The notes: generated from the letters alone by a model not told the origin. 64,000 bases of DNA from Anaerofustis stercorihominis DSM 17244 (GCF_000154825.1 NZ_DS560015.1:335052-399051), one strand, 5' to 3'. Counted from the stretch's first letter, positions 40,924 to 49,533 are shown. Made by a program: numbers and translations.

Positions 40924-41815
40924 GAAACAATACACCGCTTCACTAAAATGGCTGGATTTCAGTGTGGGCGGATTTCAAAAAGAATATGGACTTGTAGCAG
41001 ACAAGATATATGGAAAGAAGACAGACGCAAAGTTACAAGAAGTAGTTAAGAGTTATAAAAAGAAATTAAGTAAATTAACAGGCATTAAGGTAGATAACAA
41101 TGCTTTAGTGGGTAAGGGAACAAAGAATGCGACAAAGAAAGCTCAAAAGATGTATAAACTTACGGTAGACGGGATTTGCGGAAAAAAAACAAGAGCTAAA
41201 ACAGACAGCGAATATAAAAAGAAGTTTGGCACCTCTTCTTCAAAACCCGGTACATCTTCTAAAAGCAATAAATACAGTAAATACCTAATATGTATAAATC
41301 CCGGACATGGGGCCAGTGACCCTGGGGCTTGCAGATATGAGAAGAAAAAATTAGTAGCAAAAGAAAAAGATATGGCTTTGTCTACGGCAAAATATTTAAA
41401 CGGATATTTAAAAGACGCGGGTTTCAAAACGATGATGACCAGAACGGGGGACAGTGAAATAACTCTTGTTCAAAGGGCAAACAAGGCAAATAAAGCAAAA
41501 GCTACGTTATATATATCAATTCATTTTAACGCAGGCGGAGGAGACGGACTGGAACTTATAGTAAATCCGGGGTCGGATAAAGGATATAAGCTTGCAAAAT
41601 GTCTTAAAGCTTCAATTACAAAGGGAACGGGACAGAATTTCAGAAGATACATAAAAAGGGGTGATTATGACGTAAGGGGAACAAATATGCCCGCTGTGAT
41701 CATAGAAGGCGCATTTATGGATAATACAAAAGATTTCAGTTTGATTTCCACTGCCGAAAAGAGAAAGAAACTGGCTAAATCATATTGTGACGGGATAAAA
41801 AAATATTTTGATTAA
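40913..41815 (+). CDS. Endolysin: N-acetylmuramoyl-L-alanine amidase
   Basis: The 300-residue protein has two peptidoglycan-binding-like repeats in residues 1-100 (YGLVADKIYGKKTDAKLQ and YKLTVDGICGKKTRAK), a Ser/Lys linker, and an Amidase_3 domain (about residues 123-300). Zinc ligands and catalytic Glu are visible as INPGHG, KEKDMAL, SIHFNA and IIEGAF. It cuts the stem peptide from muramic acid at the end of infection. No signal peptide is seen; the holin gene follows. Confidence 0.93.
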   Translation: MLSKKQYTASLKWLDFSVGGFQKEYGLVADKIYGKKTDAKLQEVVKSYKKKLSKLTGIKVDNNALVGKGTKNATKKAQKMYKLTVDGICGKKTRAKTDSEYKKKFGTSSSKPGTSSKSNKYSKYLICINPGHGASDPGACRYEKKKLVAKEKDMALSTAKYLNGYLKDAGFKTMMTRTGDSEITLVQRANKANKAKATLYISIHFNAGGGDGLELIVNPGSDKGYKLAKCLKASITKGTGQNFRRYIKRGDYDVRGTNMPAVIIEGAFMDNTKDFSLISTAEKRKKLAKSYCDGIKKYFD

Positions 41816-41826
41816 GGAGAACATAA

Positions 41827-42192
41827 ATGAATATTATAATAGAAAAATTAAAAGAGAGATTAAATTTAACAGTAGTGTTTCAGCTTATTTTAGCTGTGTT
41901 TACACCAATACTTGCATATGCGGGAATTACGGCAGAAAGTCTTACGAGCTGGAAATCACTCGGAGATTTGATATTAATGGCGCTGGGAAATCCTTATGTC
42001 CTTTGCTTGGTAGTTGTCAGTGTATATCAAACAATGAACGATCCTACGGAGGCGACGGTAGAATTTGCAAATAATGGTATTAAAGCAGAGGTTGAGAATG
42101 ATTTGTATGAAGATGATATAGATGTTGATGTCATGGATGATAATGAAAAAGATACGGCTGAATTTGTTTATAATGATAAAGATTTAATATAG
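41827..42192 (+). CDS. Phage holin, phi LC3-type
   Basis: The 121-residue protein has two membrane helices (VVFQLILAVFTPILAYAG and PYVLCLVVVSVYQTM) with the NDPTEA motif typical of phi LC3 holins. The acidic tail is unusual in length. It lies 11 bases after the endolysin and would open the membrane to release it. Confidence 0.88.
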   Translation: MNIIIEKLKERLNLTVVFQLILAVFTPILAYAGITAESLTSWKSLGDLILMALGNPYVLCLVVVSVYQTMNDPTEATVEFANNGIKAEVENDLYEDDIDVDVMDDNEKDTAEFVYNDKDLI

Positions 42193-42226
42193 AAAGGAGG
42201 AGCTGAGGCTCCTCTCTTTTTGATGT

Positions 42227-42409
42227 TTATTTGTTTTTTAATGTATCTATCGCGATTTGTAAGAACTGCGATTTAGATAAATTATTATCTTCACAATAAG
42301 CGTTTATTTCTTCAAATAAATCAGGTTTAACTCTGCACGCAAATTGTTTATATGCTTTTTTGTTATACTTTGCTTTTACTTGCCATGATGTGTTTGACAT
42401 ATTATTCAC
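42227..42409 (-). CDS. RHH-like small regulator
   Basis: The 60-residue protein has KQFACRVKPDLFEEINAYCEDNNLSKSQFLQIAIDTL, a strand and two helices of the RHH type. It is the last leftward gene of a three-gene block, so it may control the block's promoter and its palindrome at 42701-42718. Confidence 0.65.
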   Translation of the reverse strand: MNNMSNTSWQVKAKYNKKAYKQFACRVKPDLFEEINAYCEDNNLSKSQFLQIAIDTLKNK

Positions 42410-42494
42410 CCTTTCTACTTTTAATCGCCTTTATCAGTGCAAGAATGGCGATTATTAATGCTATAACAGATATTATTGTTATTAATGTTTTCAT
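42402..42494 (-). CDS. Very small membrane protein, 30 aa
   Basis: MKTLITIISVIALIIAILALI followed by KAIKSRKGE: one membrane helix with a basic end, like type I toxins. The last eight bases overlap the RHH gene. The ribosome site is weak. Confidence 0.4.
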   Translation of the reverse strand: MKTLITIISVIALIIAILALIKAIKSRKGE

Positions 42495-42558
42495 TTGACT
42501 TTTTAAAATGATTGATTTATAATAATTATACAATTTAATCCCCGTTAGGGGAGGGGAA

Positions 42559-42648
42559 TTACTTCCCCTTGTTTTTAGCCACTGAGTAATTGATTATCGC
42601 GGTTACGAGATTAATTATTGCTGTGGCTATTATTATGTATTCAATCAT
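42559..42648 (-). CDS. Very small membrane protein, 29 aa
   Basis: MIEYIIIATAIINLVTAIINYS followed by VAKNKGK: one membrane helix and a basic tail. AAGGAG lies before the ATG. The end overlaps a GGGGAA/TTCCCC hairpin that may be its terminator. Confidence 0.5.
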   Translation of the reverse strand: MIEYIIIATAIINLVTAIINYSVAKNKGK

Positions 42649-42693
42649 TTTTCTTCTCCTTTCCTTTTATTATTTCCTCCTTTCTATGATTAT

Positions 42694-42722
42694 AGTATAT
42701 CATACTCATATGAGTATGTCAA
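42694..42722 (-). promoter_or_regulatory. Promoter with 18-bp palindromic operator
   Basis: On the minus strand TTGACA (42722-42717) and TATACT (42699-42694) are 17 apart. CATACTCATATGAGTATG (42701-42718) is a perfect palindrome filling the spacer. Confidence 0.78.
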
Positions 42723-42886
42723 TATTTTTATCATAATAATTTAAAAATTGAAGAAAAATAAGGATTTAAACTCATTTTTTTTATGAAAAAATAGAAAAAA
42801 CTTGCCAAAATATGGAAAAATATTAAGAAAAGTAGTATAATATAGTTGTATATTGGCTTTATGTTTAACCCTTTAGGAGGGTAAAC

Positions 42887-43237
42887 ATGAAAGAAAAAGA
42901 TTATAGACTATTTGAAAAAAAATTGAGAGAGGTGTGTTCATTAAGATCAAGGATCGATTATTTATCTTTAAGAAATGAAAATAATAATGAAATAAAAAAA
43001 GCTAAAAGTGAAATTGAATTTTTAGAATTTGCATTGACACATTTGAATAAATCAGAACAGGAAATAATAAAGGGTATATATTTTGAAGATAGGTCGCTTT
43101 CGGATATGTCTTTAAAATTAGGATACAGTGCTTCTTACTGTTCAAGGTTAAAAGTAAATGCGGTAAAAAAATTAATGAATATCATGGATATTGATAACAC
43201 AAAAGAAAAAGATGGTTCCGGTCATTATTTTTGTTAG
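42887..43237 (+). CDS. Sigma-region-4-like regulator
   Basis: The 116-residue protein has a helical front half and a sigma-70 region 4-type helix-turn-helix (LNKSEQEIIKGIYFEDRSLSDMSLKLGYSASYCSRLKVNAVKKL). This group overlaps the ArpU/RinA regulators. It is the last prophage gene before attR and points to the chromosome. AGGAGGGTAAAC precedes the ATG. Confidence 0.7.
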   Translation: MKEKDYRLFEKKLREVCSLRSRIDYLSLRNENNNEIKKAKSEIEFLEFALTHLNKSEQEIIKGIYFEDRSLSDMSLKLGYSASYCSRLKVNAVKKLMNIMDIDNTKEKDGSGHYFC

Positions 43238-43324
43238 ATATTTGTTAGATTTTAAAGTATTTTAAGCGGTACTTAAAAGTACTGAAAAGCCTTTGAATAA
43301 AGGGAAAGCGGTTGTTGATAGGGT

Positions 43325-43343
43325 AAAAAAAGAAGACCTAAGT
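43325..43343. other. attR core of the prophage, inside a terminator
   Basis: This is an exact copy of the 5836-5854 sequence. Here it forms the left arm and loop of AAGAAGAC-CTAA-GTCTTC followed by T residues on the other side, the terminator of the alcohol dehydrogenase gene that ends at 43354 on the minus strand. Confidence 0.85.
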
Positions 43344-43353
43344 CTTCTTTTTT

Positions 43354-44511
43354 TTATAAAGACATCTTATAAATTTTCAACATATCTTCTTTATATAAAG
43401 GTTTATATGCGGTTTCTATTTTATCTATCTTAGATGTCATTTCTTCAAGATGAGTTTCGTCTATACCAACTTCTTTAAGAGTCATAGGTATATCCAGACT
43501 TTCAAAGAATTTATATGTATTTTCTATAGCTTCTTTTGCAATTTCTTCTTTTTCCTTATGAGGAGAAATCCCCCAAACGTTCATTCCATATTCCACAAAT
43601 CTGTCCAAGGTATCTTCGTTTAATACATATTCCATCCATCTCGGAGTAAGTATTGCAAGCCCGACACCGTGAGTTATATCATAATAAGCACTAAGTTCGT
43701 GTTCCATAGGGTGAACACACCATTCAACTTCATTTCCCGCTTTTAAAAGTCCATTTATTGCCCATGAAGAAGCCCACATCAAATTTGCTCTCGCTTCATA
43801 GTTTTCAGGGTCGTTATATGCGATAGGTCCGTATTTGATACAAGTCTTTAGAAGTGCTTCCGCAATCCTTGACTGCATAAATCCTTCTTTTACATTTGAA
43901 AAATAGCTTTCGAATATATGTGACATTATATCAGCTGTACCTGCGGCTGTTTGTTTTTTAGGTACGGAGAAAGTATAGCTCGGATCCATTATAGAAGCCT
44001 TCGGCTTTAATAAATCACAGCCTACTCCGACTTTCATATTCGTCTTCATATCGCTTATAACTGCGAATGGGTCCATTTCCGAGCCTGTAGCTGCAAGTGT
44101 TAGGATAGATACTATAGGTAAAGGTTCTTTTATTTTACTTGGGTCGATCACGAGTTCCCATGCATCTAGGTCGCTTTTTGCGGCTGCCGCGATCATCTTT
44201 GCACAGTCTATACTGCTTCCTCCGCCCGCTGCTAGAACTACGTCTATATCATTTTCTTTGCATATTTTACTTCCGTTTCTTACCGATTCTATCCTAGGGT
44301 TTGGGTCTACTCCGGAAAGTTCGAATACCTCAATGTCATTTGTTTTACATAAGCTCATGATTTCATCATAAAGTCCGCTTCTTTTAATGCTTCCGCCTCC
44401 GTAAACGAGAAGTACTTTATTTCCGCAGTCTTTTAATACTTCGGGCAGATGTTTGATTTGACCTTTCCCGAAATATACGTTGGTAGGTAAGTAGAAATTA
44501 AAATTATTCAT
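43354..44511 (-). CDS. Iron-containing alcohol dehydrogenase
   Basis: The 385-residue protein is of the butanol-dehydrogenase type: LPTNVYFGKGQIKHLPEVL at the start, GGGSSIDCAKMIAA for nucleotide binding, and the metal-binding region with MEHELSAYYDITHGVGLAI. It reduces aldehydes or oxidises alcohols with NAD(P)H and Fe or Zn. Its terminator is the phage attachment site. It is a single transcription unit. Confidence 0.93.
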   Translation of the reverse strand: MNNFNFYLPTNVYFGKGQIKHLPEVLKDCGNKVLLVYGGGSIKRSGLYDEIMSLCKTNDIEVFELSGVDPNPRIESVRNGSKICKENDIDVVLAAGGGSSIDCAKMIAAAAKSDLDAWELVIDPSKIKEPLPIVSILTLAATGSEMDPFAVISDMKTNMKVGVGCDLLKPKASIMDPSYTFSVPKKQTAAGTADIMSHIFESYFSNVKEGFMQSRIAEALLKTCIKYGPIAYNDPENYEARANLMWASSWAINGLLKAGNEVEWCVHPMEHELSAYYDITHGVGLAILTPRWMEYVLNEDTLDRFVEYGMNVWGISPHKEKEEIAKEAIENTYKFFESLDIPMTLKEVGIDETHLEEMTSKIDKIETAYKPLYKEDMLKIYKMSL

Positions 44512-44573
44512 ATACGTTCTCCTTAAAGTTTATTTATATATATTTTAACTCATATAAACGTTTAAATCAAACT

Positions 44574-45752
44574 TTACTTAAATATATCTTTTACTTTTCC
44601 CCAAATATCTTTCCTGTTCATGACAAAACCGTTATCCTCGGTAGAATAATAGCTTGTTAAATTTATAAACTTATTTAAATGAGGGTATTTTAAATCCTTT
44701 TTTATGTAGTTTACATGAAACAAGGGCACTTTTCCTTGAATATTTAATATATTCATTCCTTCATTTTGATAAATGGATTCAATAAAATCCTGAAGAACTG
44801 CCTTTTTTGAATCGTCTTTTGTGTTCATTAAGTAATAACTTTTTACTCCGCTTACAAAATTTACCTGTTGTTCATTGTATGGATAAGGGTACACTGCATA
44901 GTCAAAGCTGTTTTCTTTGTTTTTAGTCCTGATAAGATAGTTTACATCGGTCAAGTCTCCTGCATATATCATAGTTTTGCTGTTGTATAAATCATAATGT
45001 ACGCTTTCTTCGCTTTTTTTCTTGCTTAAGCACTTATATCCTTTTAATTCCTTTTTTAAGTTCTCAAGCTTAGAATAATTCATGTTTGAATAACCGCTGT
45101 CCAATATGAAGTTCATATAAGCATAGCTGTCTTTATTTACCACCATATCGAAAGGTATTTTTTCTTTCTTTGTATCTTTCTTTTTTATTTCTTTGATTGT
45201 TTTTATAAGGGAATTATAGCTCCAGTTTTCTTCCGGAAGGTTTATGCCCATTTCTTTAAAAGCTGTTTTATTAACTATTATAACGTTAAAAGAACCGTAG
45301 ACAGGGAATATACATCTTTCTTCGTCTTCCGCTATCTTAGGTATTGTGTAGGTGGTTTTCATTTTATTTACGAATTCTTTATCGTACATTATATTATCTG
45401 TCTTTGTTATATTGTTTTCGATGTATTTGCTCATTATGTCCGGGTGGTTTTTGCTTACCGCTTTTTCGTTTGCGAGTTTGCTTGCTCCGTCAAAACTAAG
45501 TTCTCTAAGCTCTATCTGAAGCAGTGAATTATCGTCTTCGAATTTCTCCACTACGTTCTTGATAAATCCAAAGTTGCTTCCTATGACTGTTCTTGAGGGA
45601 TTATCCCAAAGTGTTATCATTCCCTGATATGCTTTTGTAGTTTCTTTGTTTATAAATCTGCTTATGTAGAAATCTCTTATAAAAAATTTATAAGAAAGTA
45701 AAAAGGCAATCAATAATAAAGCAGATATAAACCTAACTTTCTTCCTTTTCAT
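44574..45752 (-). CDS. Extracellular solute-binding protein, orphan
   Basis: The 392-residue protein begins with a signal/anchor (MKRKKVRFISALLLIAFLLSYKF) without a lipobox Cys, then a family 1 solute-binding fold (QGMITLWDNPSRTV, NVIIVNKTAFKEMGINLPEENWSYNSLIKTIKEIKK). No permease or ATPase gene is nearby. It overlaps spoIIID by 20 bases, so the two are probably co-transcribed, which is an unusual pair. Confidence 0.8.
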   Translation of the reverse strand: MKRKKVRFISALLLIAFLLSYKFFIRDFYISRFINKETTKAYQGMITLWDNPSRTVIGSNFGFIKNVVEKFEDDNSLLQIELRELSFDGASKLANEKAVSKNHPDIMSKYIENNITKTDNIMYDKEFVNKMKTTYTIPKIAEDEERCIFPVYGSFNVIIVNKTAFKEMGINLPEENWSYNSLIKTIKEIKKKDTKKEKIPFDMVVNKDSYAYMNFILDSGYSNMNYSKLENLKKELKGYKCLSKKKSEESVHYDLYNSKTMIYAGDLTDVNYLIRTKNKENSFDYAVYPYPYNEQQVNFVSGVKSYYLMNTKDDSKKAVLQDFIESIYQNEGMNILNIQGKVPLFHVNYIKKDLKYPHLNKFINLTSYYSTEDNGFVMNRKDIWGKVKDIFK

Positions 45753-46002
45753 GTCTTAATTCCTTATACTTTTCCTTAGTAGCTATCCCGCCTCTGATAT
45801 GTCTTAATTTTTTGTTGGTTTCGATTATATCCCTAACTTTTAAATATAGCTCATGGTCTACTTTTTCAAGCCTTTTTGATAAGTCGTTATGTACGGTGCT
45901 TTTGCTTACTTTAAATACACTCGCACACTTTCGTATGGTGGACTCCTCTTTAACTATATACTCGGCTTCTCTAATAACTCTTTGTTTAATATTTTCTAAC
46001 AT
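45733..46002 (-). CDS. spoIIID: SpoIIID-type sporulation transcription regulator
   Basis: The 89-residue protein matches SpoIIID in length and content: a helix-turn-helix (ESTIRKCASVFKVSKSTVHNDLSKRLEKVD) followed by a basic helix (IRGGIATKEKYKELRH). It controls mother-cell genes during sporulation in Bacilli and Clostridia. ATG 46002 is preferred to 46008 because GAGG lies eight bases before it. This is the best evidence that the host can sporulate or descends from sporulating bacteria. Confidence 0.9.
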   Translation of the reverse strand: MLENIKQRVIREAEYIVKEESTIRKCASVFKVSKSTVHNDLSKRLEKVDHELYLKVRDIIETNKKLRHIRGGIATKEKYKELRHEKEES

Positions 46003-46202
46003 ATTCATTTCCTCACTTAATTTAAAGATATGTGTTTTAAGTAAAGTTATGAATGGAAAATTAATAAATAAACTTATAAAGTAAGTTCCGTATTGCGATT
46101 TGTAAAGTTTTAAACGGAAAAAATAACTTAAGAAAATTTTCAAATATTCCTTATGGAAATCTGATATATAATAAACCGTTAAATCGTGACTTTTAATGTA
46201 AC

Positions 46203-46373
46203 AAGGTATAGGTATAGCTTAATGTTGTTAAAATCTAACGCTTTTTTAATCACAGTGATAACTGCTTTGTTAGGAGAGGTTTTAATTTATCGAAGTTATT
46301 TAACGCTGTTTATCTAAAAGTTATTACTTTTAATAAATGATAGACCTATACCTTAAAAGTTTAGGTCTATTTT
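46203..46373 (+). ncRNA. Candidate structured RNA, possibly with terminator switch
   Basis: AAGGTATAGGT (46203-46213) pairs perfectly with ACCTATACCTT (46344-46354) and encloses CTAAC/GTTAG (46235-46239, 46269-46273) and a long TAAAAGT-TATT-ACTTTTA hairpin. The same 3' arm can pair with AGGTCTA as TAGACCTA/TAGGTCTA (46341-46348, 46362-46369) followed by four T, a terminator. The strand is not certain. Its class, 6S included, is not identified. The rest of this 690-base gap shows no gene. Confidence 0.5.
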
Positions 46374-46693
46374 CAATTCAATAAAAGGAAACACCATTCC
46401 TTGCAATAAAATTTAATAGTAGTTACTTCCTTCCTATGAAAGAATTATACTTTTTTTGACTAACTTTCAATTCTATGAAATTTTAAGTATGTAACTTTGA
46501 TTAAATAACTCAAAAATAAACTAATGTCATTTTCTAATGGTACCATATGTGTTTTGATGTTTTAATTTCATAAACATACAAATCTGCGAAATAATCCTAA
46601 AGGTTACTTAAGTTAATTCTGTTTTTATACACTGCATACTTTATAAATATCTTCATATATTTTATAAGTAGAAAAACGGGAGTAGAATGGATA

Positions 46694-47803
46694 ATGAAGA
46701 AAAAAAGTATAGCTATTATTATTGTAATGATGATATTAATAAATCTGCCTAATTTTGGCGGTGTCAAAGCGGCAAATGTCAGTGCACAGGCGTACTGCAT
46801 TATGGAAGCGGGGAGTAACAGAGTATTATACAGCTCCAATATGAATGAAAAACTTCCGATGGCATCGACCACCAAAGTAATGACCGCAGTACTGGCTTTG
46901 GAAAAGGGGAGCTTAAATGATGTAATAGAGATAAAGAAAGAGTGGACGGGAATAGAAGGCACAAGCATATATTTAAAAGAAGGAGAAAAGCTTACCTTGG
47001 AAGATTTGCTTCATGGAATGATGTTGGTTTCGGGAAATGATGCGGCGGTTTCCATTGCATGTTATATCGGAGGTTCTATTGATAATTTTGCCAAAATGAT
47101 GAATAAGAAGGCAAAAGAGCTTGGAATGAAAAATACTCATTTTACCAATCCCAACGGACTTCCCGATGATGATCACTATACAACTGCCTATGATTTTACT
47201 CTTCTTGCTTCTTATGCGATGAAAAATGAAAACTTTGTAAAAATAATTAACGATGAAAAGTGGAGCATGCCTTATGAGGGCAAAGCAAATCAGAGGACAT
47301 TATATAATAAAAACAAGCTATTGAAGAGTTACGAAGGTGCAAACGGAGTAAAGACCGGATTTACCAAGAAAGCAAGGAAGTGTTTCGTTCTTGCGGCAAA
47401 GAGAAATAATATGCAGGTCGTGGGTGTTCTTTTACATACAGAGAACCACTACGAGGAAAGTAAGATGTTTTTGGATATGGCATTCAATAACTTTACTTTA
47501 AAAAAGGTGATTGAAAAAGGAGATTATGTAAAGACCGTACCGATGAAAGGCAGTAAGAACGGTATCATCAAATTGTCAGCTGGCAGCGATGTTTATTTTC
47601 CTTTAAAGAGTGATGAAATTGCGGATGTAAAGTATAAAAAAGTATACAACTCCGGAAGTGATAACTACATAGCCGATTATAGTATAAAAGCAGGAGATGA
47701 GACTTATAATTACTCGGAAGAATTAAGTGTAAAAAAAGAAGATAAAGGGACATTTTATAACTTTAAAAATCTTTTCAAGAAGTTTACGAACCTTATCCCT
47801 TGA
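46694..47803 (+). CDS. D-alanyl-D-alanine carboxypeptidase (PBP5/DacF type)
   Basis: The 369-residue protein has a signal peptide (MKKKSIAIIIVMMILINLPNFGGVKA), the active-site SxxK as ASTTK near residue 59, SGN near residue 112, and KTG in GVKTGFT near residue 218. The C-terminal domain (residues 280-369) is the usual beta domain. It trims the terminal D-Ala from peptidoglycan stem peptides outside the membrane. It is divergent from spoIIID; related DacF acts in spore cortex formation. Confidence 0.92.
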   Translation: MKKKSIAIIIVMMILINLPNFGGVKAANVSAQAYCIMEAGSNRVLYSSNMNEKLPMASTTKVMTAVLALEKGSLNDVIEIKKEWTGIEGTSIYLKEGEKLTLEDLLHGMMLVSGNDAAVSIACYIGGSIDNFAKMMNKKAKELGMKNTHFTNPNGLPDDDHYTTAYDFTLLASYAMKNENFVKIINDEKWSMPYEGKANQRTLYNKNKLLKSYEGANGVKTGFTKKARKCFVLAAKRNNMQVVGVLLHTENHYEESKMFLDMAFNNFTLKKVIEKGDYVKTVPMKGSKNGIIKLSAGSDVYFPLKSDEIADVKYKKVYNSGSDNYIADYSIKAGDETYNYSEELSVKKEDKGTFYNFKNLFKKFTNLIP

Positions 47804-47811
47804 TAAAAAGA

Positions 47812-47834
47812 GACATTTAAATATGTCTTTTTTT
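47812..47834 (+). terminator. Terminator after carboxypeptidase gene
   Basis: GACAT/ATGTC around TTAAAT, followed by seven T. Confidence 0.75.
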
Positions 47835-48092
47835 ATTTTTATTCTTATAAATTATAAATAATATAGGATATTATATAGTTAAAGTATAGTTTTTGTAACA
47901 TTTTGATATATTTTATATTTTATTATAATTTGTATCATATGTATTTAAAAATAAAACATAATGAGAAATAAAATAATAAATATGATACATAATTTATCTG
48001 TTACTTAATGTATAGATTTAGTGTTGAACATTCGCTCAAAAAAATGTAGAATAAAAGTATAAACAATATTAATTTTAAAGGAGAGTAAGAAT

Positions 48093-48509
48093 ATGGAAAA
48101 TCAACCAAAGGGAAAGACTTTATTAAAAGTCGTTAGTATTTTACTTATAATAGGTGCGGTAGTTACATTTATATTAAGTTTAATTTCTATTTTGGGCGGA
48201 GGATTAGTTGCTGCAGGTGCAGATGAATTTGCGGGCGGACTAATAATTATACTTGGTGTAATAAGTATAATTTTAGGGGTTCTTCAGCTTATAACAGGTA
48301 TCGTGGGAGTAAAAAATGCAGGGAATACTGATAAAGTATCTATTAAGAAATGTCAAACATGGGGTATTGTTATTTTAGTTATTGCTGTTATCAATATAGC
48401 TATTACTTTGGTAATAAATCAATTTTCAATAACAACATTGTTTAGTTTGCTTCTTCCTATTTTATTTATGGTAGGAGTAAATATGAACAAGCAATCTATA
48501 GAAGAATAA
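48093..48509 (+). CDS. Small four-helix membrane protein
   Basis: The 138-residue protein has four membrane segments with Gly/Ile-rich text (SLISILGGGLVAAGADEFAGGLIIILGVISIIL). AAAGGAGAG precedes the ATG. A related protein follows. Function unknown. Confidence 0.75.
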   Translation: MENQPKGKTLLKVVSILLIIGAVVTFILSLISILGGGLVAAGADEFAGGLIIILGVISIILGVLQLITGIVGVKNAGNTDKVSIKKCQTWGIVILVIAVINIAITLVINQFSITTLFSLLLPILFMVGVNMNKQSIEE

Positions 48510-48573
48510 TCAAAATAGGTAACAAGATAAATAAAAAATCACACAAAAATTACAGGTTTACTTAGTAGTAAGG

Positions 48574-48936
48574 ATGCTCCTTATTGTCGGTGCGGTGCTG
48601 TCTCTTATAATGTGTATAGTAGTTGCAGTCGGAGGAAATGCTGCTTCAAATACTTTTAATTTTACACAGCTGGGTACTTCCGTTACATTGGCTGCTTTAC
48701 TTGGCGTTTTTCAGCTTGGAGCAGGTATCTACGGATTAAAGAGTATCAAAAACCCAAGTAAGGAAATATTAAAGAATTGTATGTTATGCGGGATATTACT
48801 GCTTGTAGGGGATATCGCAAGCTTTCTTATAGGAATGGCGGCTTTTGGATTTAATATTTATTCGCTTATAGGTTTACTATTTCCCGTTTTGTATTTGATT
48901 GCAATAATAAATTATAAAAAATCAGCTGCTGAGTAA
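48574..48936 (+). CDS. Paralogue of the previous membrane protein, 5' end lost
   Basis: The 120-residue product aligns with the previous gene from its first membrane helix (LLIVGAVLSLIM versus LLIIGAVVTFIL) to the end. The homology appears to continue upstream of the ATG (VYLVV), but a stop (TAA) and no start lie there, and the ribosome site is poor. So the N-terminus is shortened or the gene is damaged. Confidence 0.55.
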   Translation: MLLIVGAVLSLIMCIVVAVGGNAASNTFNFTQLGTSVTLAALLGVFQLGAGIYGLKSIKNPSKEILKNCMLCGILLLVGDIASFLIGMAAFGFNIYSLIGLLFPVLYLIAIINYKKSAAE

Positions 48937-48952
48937 TGTTATTTTAAATAAT

Positions 48953-48980
48953 AAAAAAAGAGAGTTTATCTCTTTTTTTT
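48953..48980. terminator. Bidirectional terminator
   Basis: AGAGA/TCTCT with A-run and T-run on the two sides, between convergent genes. Confidence 0.75.
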
Positions 48981-49533
48981 ATTTGTTCAGTTCGATAAAT
49001 TTTATAAAGTCATCAGCCTGTGCATGGATAAATTCAAGTCCTTTAATGATATTCCCTATATCATCCATACTTTTTAGTGCATTTGGGAATGTAAGCCTTG
49101 AAGTCATCATGACTTTAGCATTTAAAAAGTTAAGAACACTTATTAAATGATCCTGAGCAACAACCGTTCCCGTCATACCAGGGGTTATACCGCTTACACA
49201 AATCGGTTTATCTTTAAGGACTTGAGGTATATCTTTACTGATAGGTCTTGAAAGCCAATCTAAAAGATTTTTTAGTATTCCGGGAAAGTAATGATTGTAT
49301 TCCGGCGTAAAGAACCAAATTGCGTCCGCTTCTTTAATTTTATTTCTTACATTCGTTACTGCTTCGGGAGTGGGGTTTTCTATATCTTCATTGAAAAAAG
49401 GAACTTTCGTATAATCAAGTATTTCAAATTCAGCCTTATCTTTTAAATATTCTTTTATTGTTTGTGCTAATTTTAAATTCAGTGAACTTTTTTTAAAAGA
49501 ACCAACTATACCTATTATTTTATATTGTGACAT
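48979..49533 (-). CDS. NADPH-dependent FMN reductase family protein
   Basis: The 184-residue protein has the flavodoxin-like fold of this family: IIGIVGSFKKSSLNLKLAQ, FFTPEYNHYFPGILKNLLDWLS (the FMN-binding P-E-Y-N-x-x-x-P-G) and VSGITPGMTGTV. It would reduce quinones or azo-type compounds with NAD(P)H. It is a single gene. Confidence 0.92.
   Translation of the reverse strand: MSQYKIIGIVGSFKKSSLNLKLAQTIKEYLKDKAEFEILDYTKVPFFNEDIENPTPEAVTNVRNKIKEADAIWFFTPEYNHYFPGILKNLLDWLSRPISKDIPQVLKDKPICVSGITPGMTGTVVAQDHLISVLNFLNAKVMMTSRLTFPNALKSMDDIGNIIKGLEFIHAQADDFIKFIELNK

Larger units (their letters stand above)
5836..43343. mobile_element. Integrated prophage, podovirus-like
   Basis: A complete-looking temperate phage lies between two copies of the same 19-bp sequence. 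It holds integrase, CI/Cro-type immunity genes, replication initiator, terminase pair, portal, scaffold, coat protein, tail-hub protein, giant ejection protein, tail fibre, amidase and holin. I see no tape measure, tail tube, sheath or baseplate assembly genes, which points to a short tail; that is inference from gene content. Late genes run left to right from 16.5 to 42.2 kb, while integrase, the NYN gene and the repressor run leftward. Three cassettes with their own promoters or terminators interrupt the rightward genes. All phage genes appear intact except possibly a small ORF near 10.65 kb. Confidence 0.93.

Noticed and set aside
41808-42074. 88-codon ORF overlapping the holin gene
   Set aside because: It is in another frame of the phi LC3 holin and has no protein-like pattern.
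46203-46373. Assignment as 6S RNA
   Set aside because: The closing stem fits, but a central bubble and typical sequence are not evident by eye; a covariance search would decide.
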